Positions 63,090 to 64,000 of a stretch of DNA of 64,000 nt are shown one piece after another (the first letter of the stretch is position 1; the number at the start of each line of letters is the position of its first letter). Below the pieces are notes generated by a model that made no database searches, was not told where the DNA came from, and was given only the letters and a program-made list of their open reading frames with translations. A program made the translations under genes and the position numbers. Location of the stretch: assembly GCF_024397975.1 (NCBI RefSeq), contig NZ_CP073745.1, forward strand, positions 2,692,501-2,756,500, given 5' to 3'. This DNA is from Bacterioplanoides sp. SCSIO 12839 (GTDB taxonomy: Bacteria; Pseudomonadota; Gammaproteobacteria; Pseudomonadales; Oceanobacteraceae).

Positions 63090-63842
63090 ATGATCCGTCA
63101 ATTAATCACGTCTGGCCTGGTAGTGGCTTCTCTGTTTGTCAGCGGCATGGCGAACGCTGGCGATAAAATCCGTATTGCTACGGAAGGCGCATACGCACCG
63201 TTCAACATGGTCGATAACGAAGGCAAATTAATCGGGTTTGATGTCGATATTGCCAATGCACTGTGCGAACAGATGAAAGCCGATTGTGAAATTGTTGCTC
63301 AGGACTGGGATGGTATTATTCCTGGCTTACGCGCACGTAAATACGACGCCATCATTGCTTCTATGTCGATCACCAAAGAGCGTCTGCGTGTGGTGGACTT
63401 CTCAGAAAAATACTACTCAAACGTACTGGCATTTGTTGCCGCTAAAGACAAAACACTGGATACCAGCAATGAAGGTCTGAAAGGCCTGACCGTGGGTGCT
63501 CAGCGCGCCACTATCGCTGGCCAGCGTCTGGAAGATGTTTATGGCGATATCGTTAACGTAAAACTGTACGACACTCAGGACAACGCCTATCTGGATATGG
63601 CCTCTGGCCGACTGGATGCCTTATTGTCTGACAAGTTCCCGGCGTATGACTGGCTGCGCAGTGAAGACGGCAAACAATTCGAATTTAAAGGTGCCGACAT
63701 CGATATTAACGATGAAATTGGTATCGCGGTTCGCAAAGGCGACAAGCTGAAAGATAAGCTGAGTGAAGCCATTAAAGCGATTGTTGAGAACGGTACTTAC
63801 GCCAAAATTAATGAAAAGTACTTCCCGTTCGACATCTATTAA
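63090..63842 (+). CDS. Polar amino-acid ABC transporter periplasmic binding protein
   Basis: The 250-residue protein has a signal peptide (LITSGLVVASLFVSGMANA) and the type-3 solute-binding fold. Landmarks are IRIATEGAYAPFNMVDNEGKLIGFDVDIANALC and DYDAIIASMSITKERL-like KYDAIIASMSITKERLRVVDFS. It binds a basic amino acid or related opine (ArtJ/HisJ/AotJ type). The frame is open far upstream, but GAGGAA six bases before the ATG at 63090 fixes the start. A hairpin follows, as is common after highly expressed binding proteins. Confidence 0.92.
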   Translation: MIRQLITSGLVVASLFVSGMANAGDKIRIATEGAYAPFNMVDNEGKLIGFDVDIANALCEQMKADCEIVAQDWDGIIPGLRARKYDAIIASMSITKERLRVVDFSEKYYSNVLAFVAAKDKTLDTSNEGLKGLTVGAQRATIAGQRLEDVYGDIVNVKLYDTQDNAYLDMASGRLDALLSDKFPAYDWLRSEDGKQFEFKGADIDINDEIGIAVRKGDKLKDKLSEAIKAIVENGTYAKINEKYFPFDIY

Positions 63843-63863
63843 TTAATACGTTCTGCCCTCTCT

Positions 63864-63893
63864 CAGCCCGGTATCTGCAAAGATACCGGGCTG
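63864..63893 (+). promoter_or_regulatory. Intercistronic hairpin after the binding-protein gene
   Basis: CAGCCCGGTATC and GATACCGGGCTG form a perfect 12-base stem with a 6-base loop. There is no T-run, so it probably protects the binding-protein mRNA and reduces permease expression. Confidence 0.7.
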
Positions 63894-63942
63894 ATTTAGT
63901 TGCGGCAAACGGCTTACCGGATTTTATTCGTTAGGAATCCTT

Positions 63943-64000
63943 ATGGATCTACAAGGTTTTGGACATCTGCTGCTCAGCGGCGCATGGATGACAATTCAAC
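63943..64000 (+). CDS. ABC transporter permease, N-terminal fragment (cut by window edge)
   Basis: The ATG at 63943 has AGGAA six bases upstream and opens a frame reading MDLQGFGHLLLSGAWMTIQ before the window ends. LLLSGAWMTIQ is the usual start of HisQ/ArtQ/AotQ-type permeases (GxxxTI/L motif), and the position after ATPase and binding protein supports it. Confidence 0.8.
   Translation, partial: MDLQGFGHLLLSGAWMTIQ

Overview
The window is one contiguous stretch of a gammaproteobacterial chromosome. GC content is moderate, genes are tightly packed, and there are many ATGA overlaps and Rho-independent terminators. The gene mix (lutABC-dld, PdhR with a homodimeric-E1 aceE-aceF pair, sufBCDSA, SlyD, PfeR/PfeS-like iron sensing, YciO/YciV/YciI) fits a marine Oceanospirillales-like heterotroph. 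That taxonomic placement is inference from gene content only.

Region by region. 1-6370: the end of a DyP peroxidase, then a lactate-oxidation operon (lutA-lutB-lutC-dld, minus strand) and a divergent pdhR-type regulator. 6463-9923: a CPBP membrane protease, a LysR regulator, a small orphan gene, and an accessory patch where an unrecognised ORF with a HEPN-like Arg/His motif sits between two REP-like palindromes. 9924-14340: aceF and aceE, with a PdhR-type box upstream. PdhR-like boxes also lie before lutA and before pdhR, so lactate-to-pyruvate and pyruvate-to-acetyl-CoA steps look like one regulon. 14734-18535: two FKBP-type isomerases flanking an HDOD protein and a Fur-box-driven pair (ferritin-like protein plus ten-helix metal transporter). 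18799-27658: a large lipoprotein and a gluzincin-like protease gene, both with homopolymer frameshifts, a second protease-like paralogue lacking the HExxH histidines, a UvrD-like helicase, and a leucine-rich-repeat protein kinase. 27846-32330: trpS, a BrnT/BrnA toxin-antitoxin pair, yciO-yciV, yciI and an SH3/coiled-coil envelope protein.

32459-38481: the suf Fe-S assembly operon (sufBCDSA) and a tRNA-Met. 38651-41112: an AraC regulator and an MpaB-family oxygenase. 41226-46367: a minus-strand set of dihaem peroxidase, chemoreceptor, and a three-gene Zorya-like locus (ZorA-like stator with a long helical tail, ZorB-like peptidoglycan-binding subunit, and a small protein with a possible H/C-C/C zinc site). 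None of the ZorC, ZorD, ZorE or other known Zorya effectors is visible, which makes this the best candidate for an undescribed system here. 46504-52367: two YbjQ proteins with an M48 protease, then a PfeS/PfeR-like two-component pair with a TonB receptor under a likely Fur box. 52516-57944: trxB, a protein with a double MshEN (c-di-GMP-binding type) motif fused to an exported VSGQ-type domain, a HEAT-like membrane protein and a cysteine-repeat secreted protein. 58145-64000: PhoD and a purple-acid-type phosphatase, a GNAT, a DUF4442 protein, and the start of a polar amino-acid ABC transporter operon running off the right edge.

All family calls come from reading motifs in the translated sequence. 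No database search was run.
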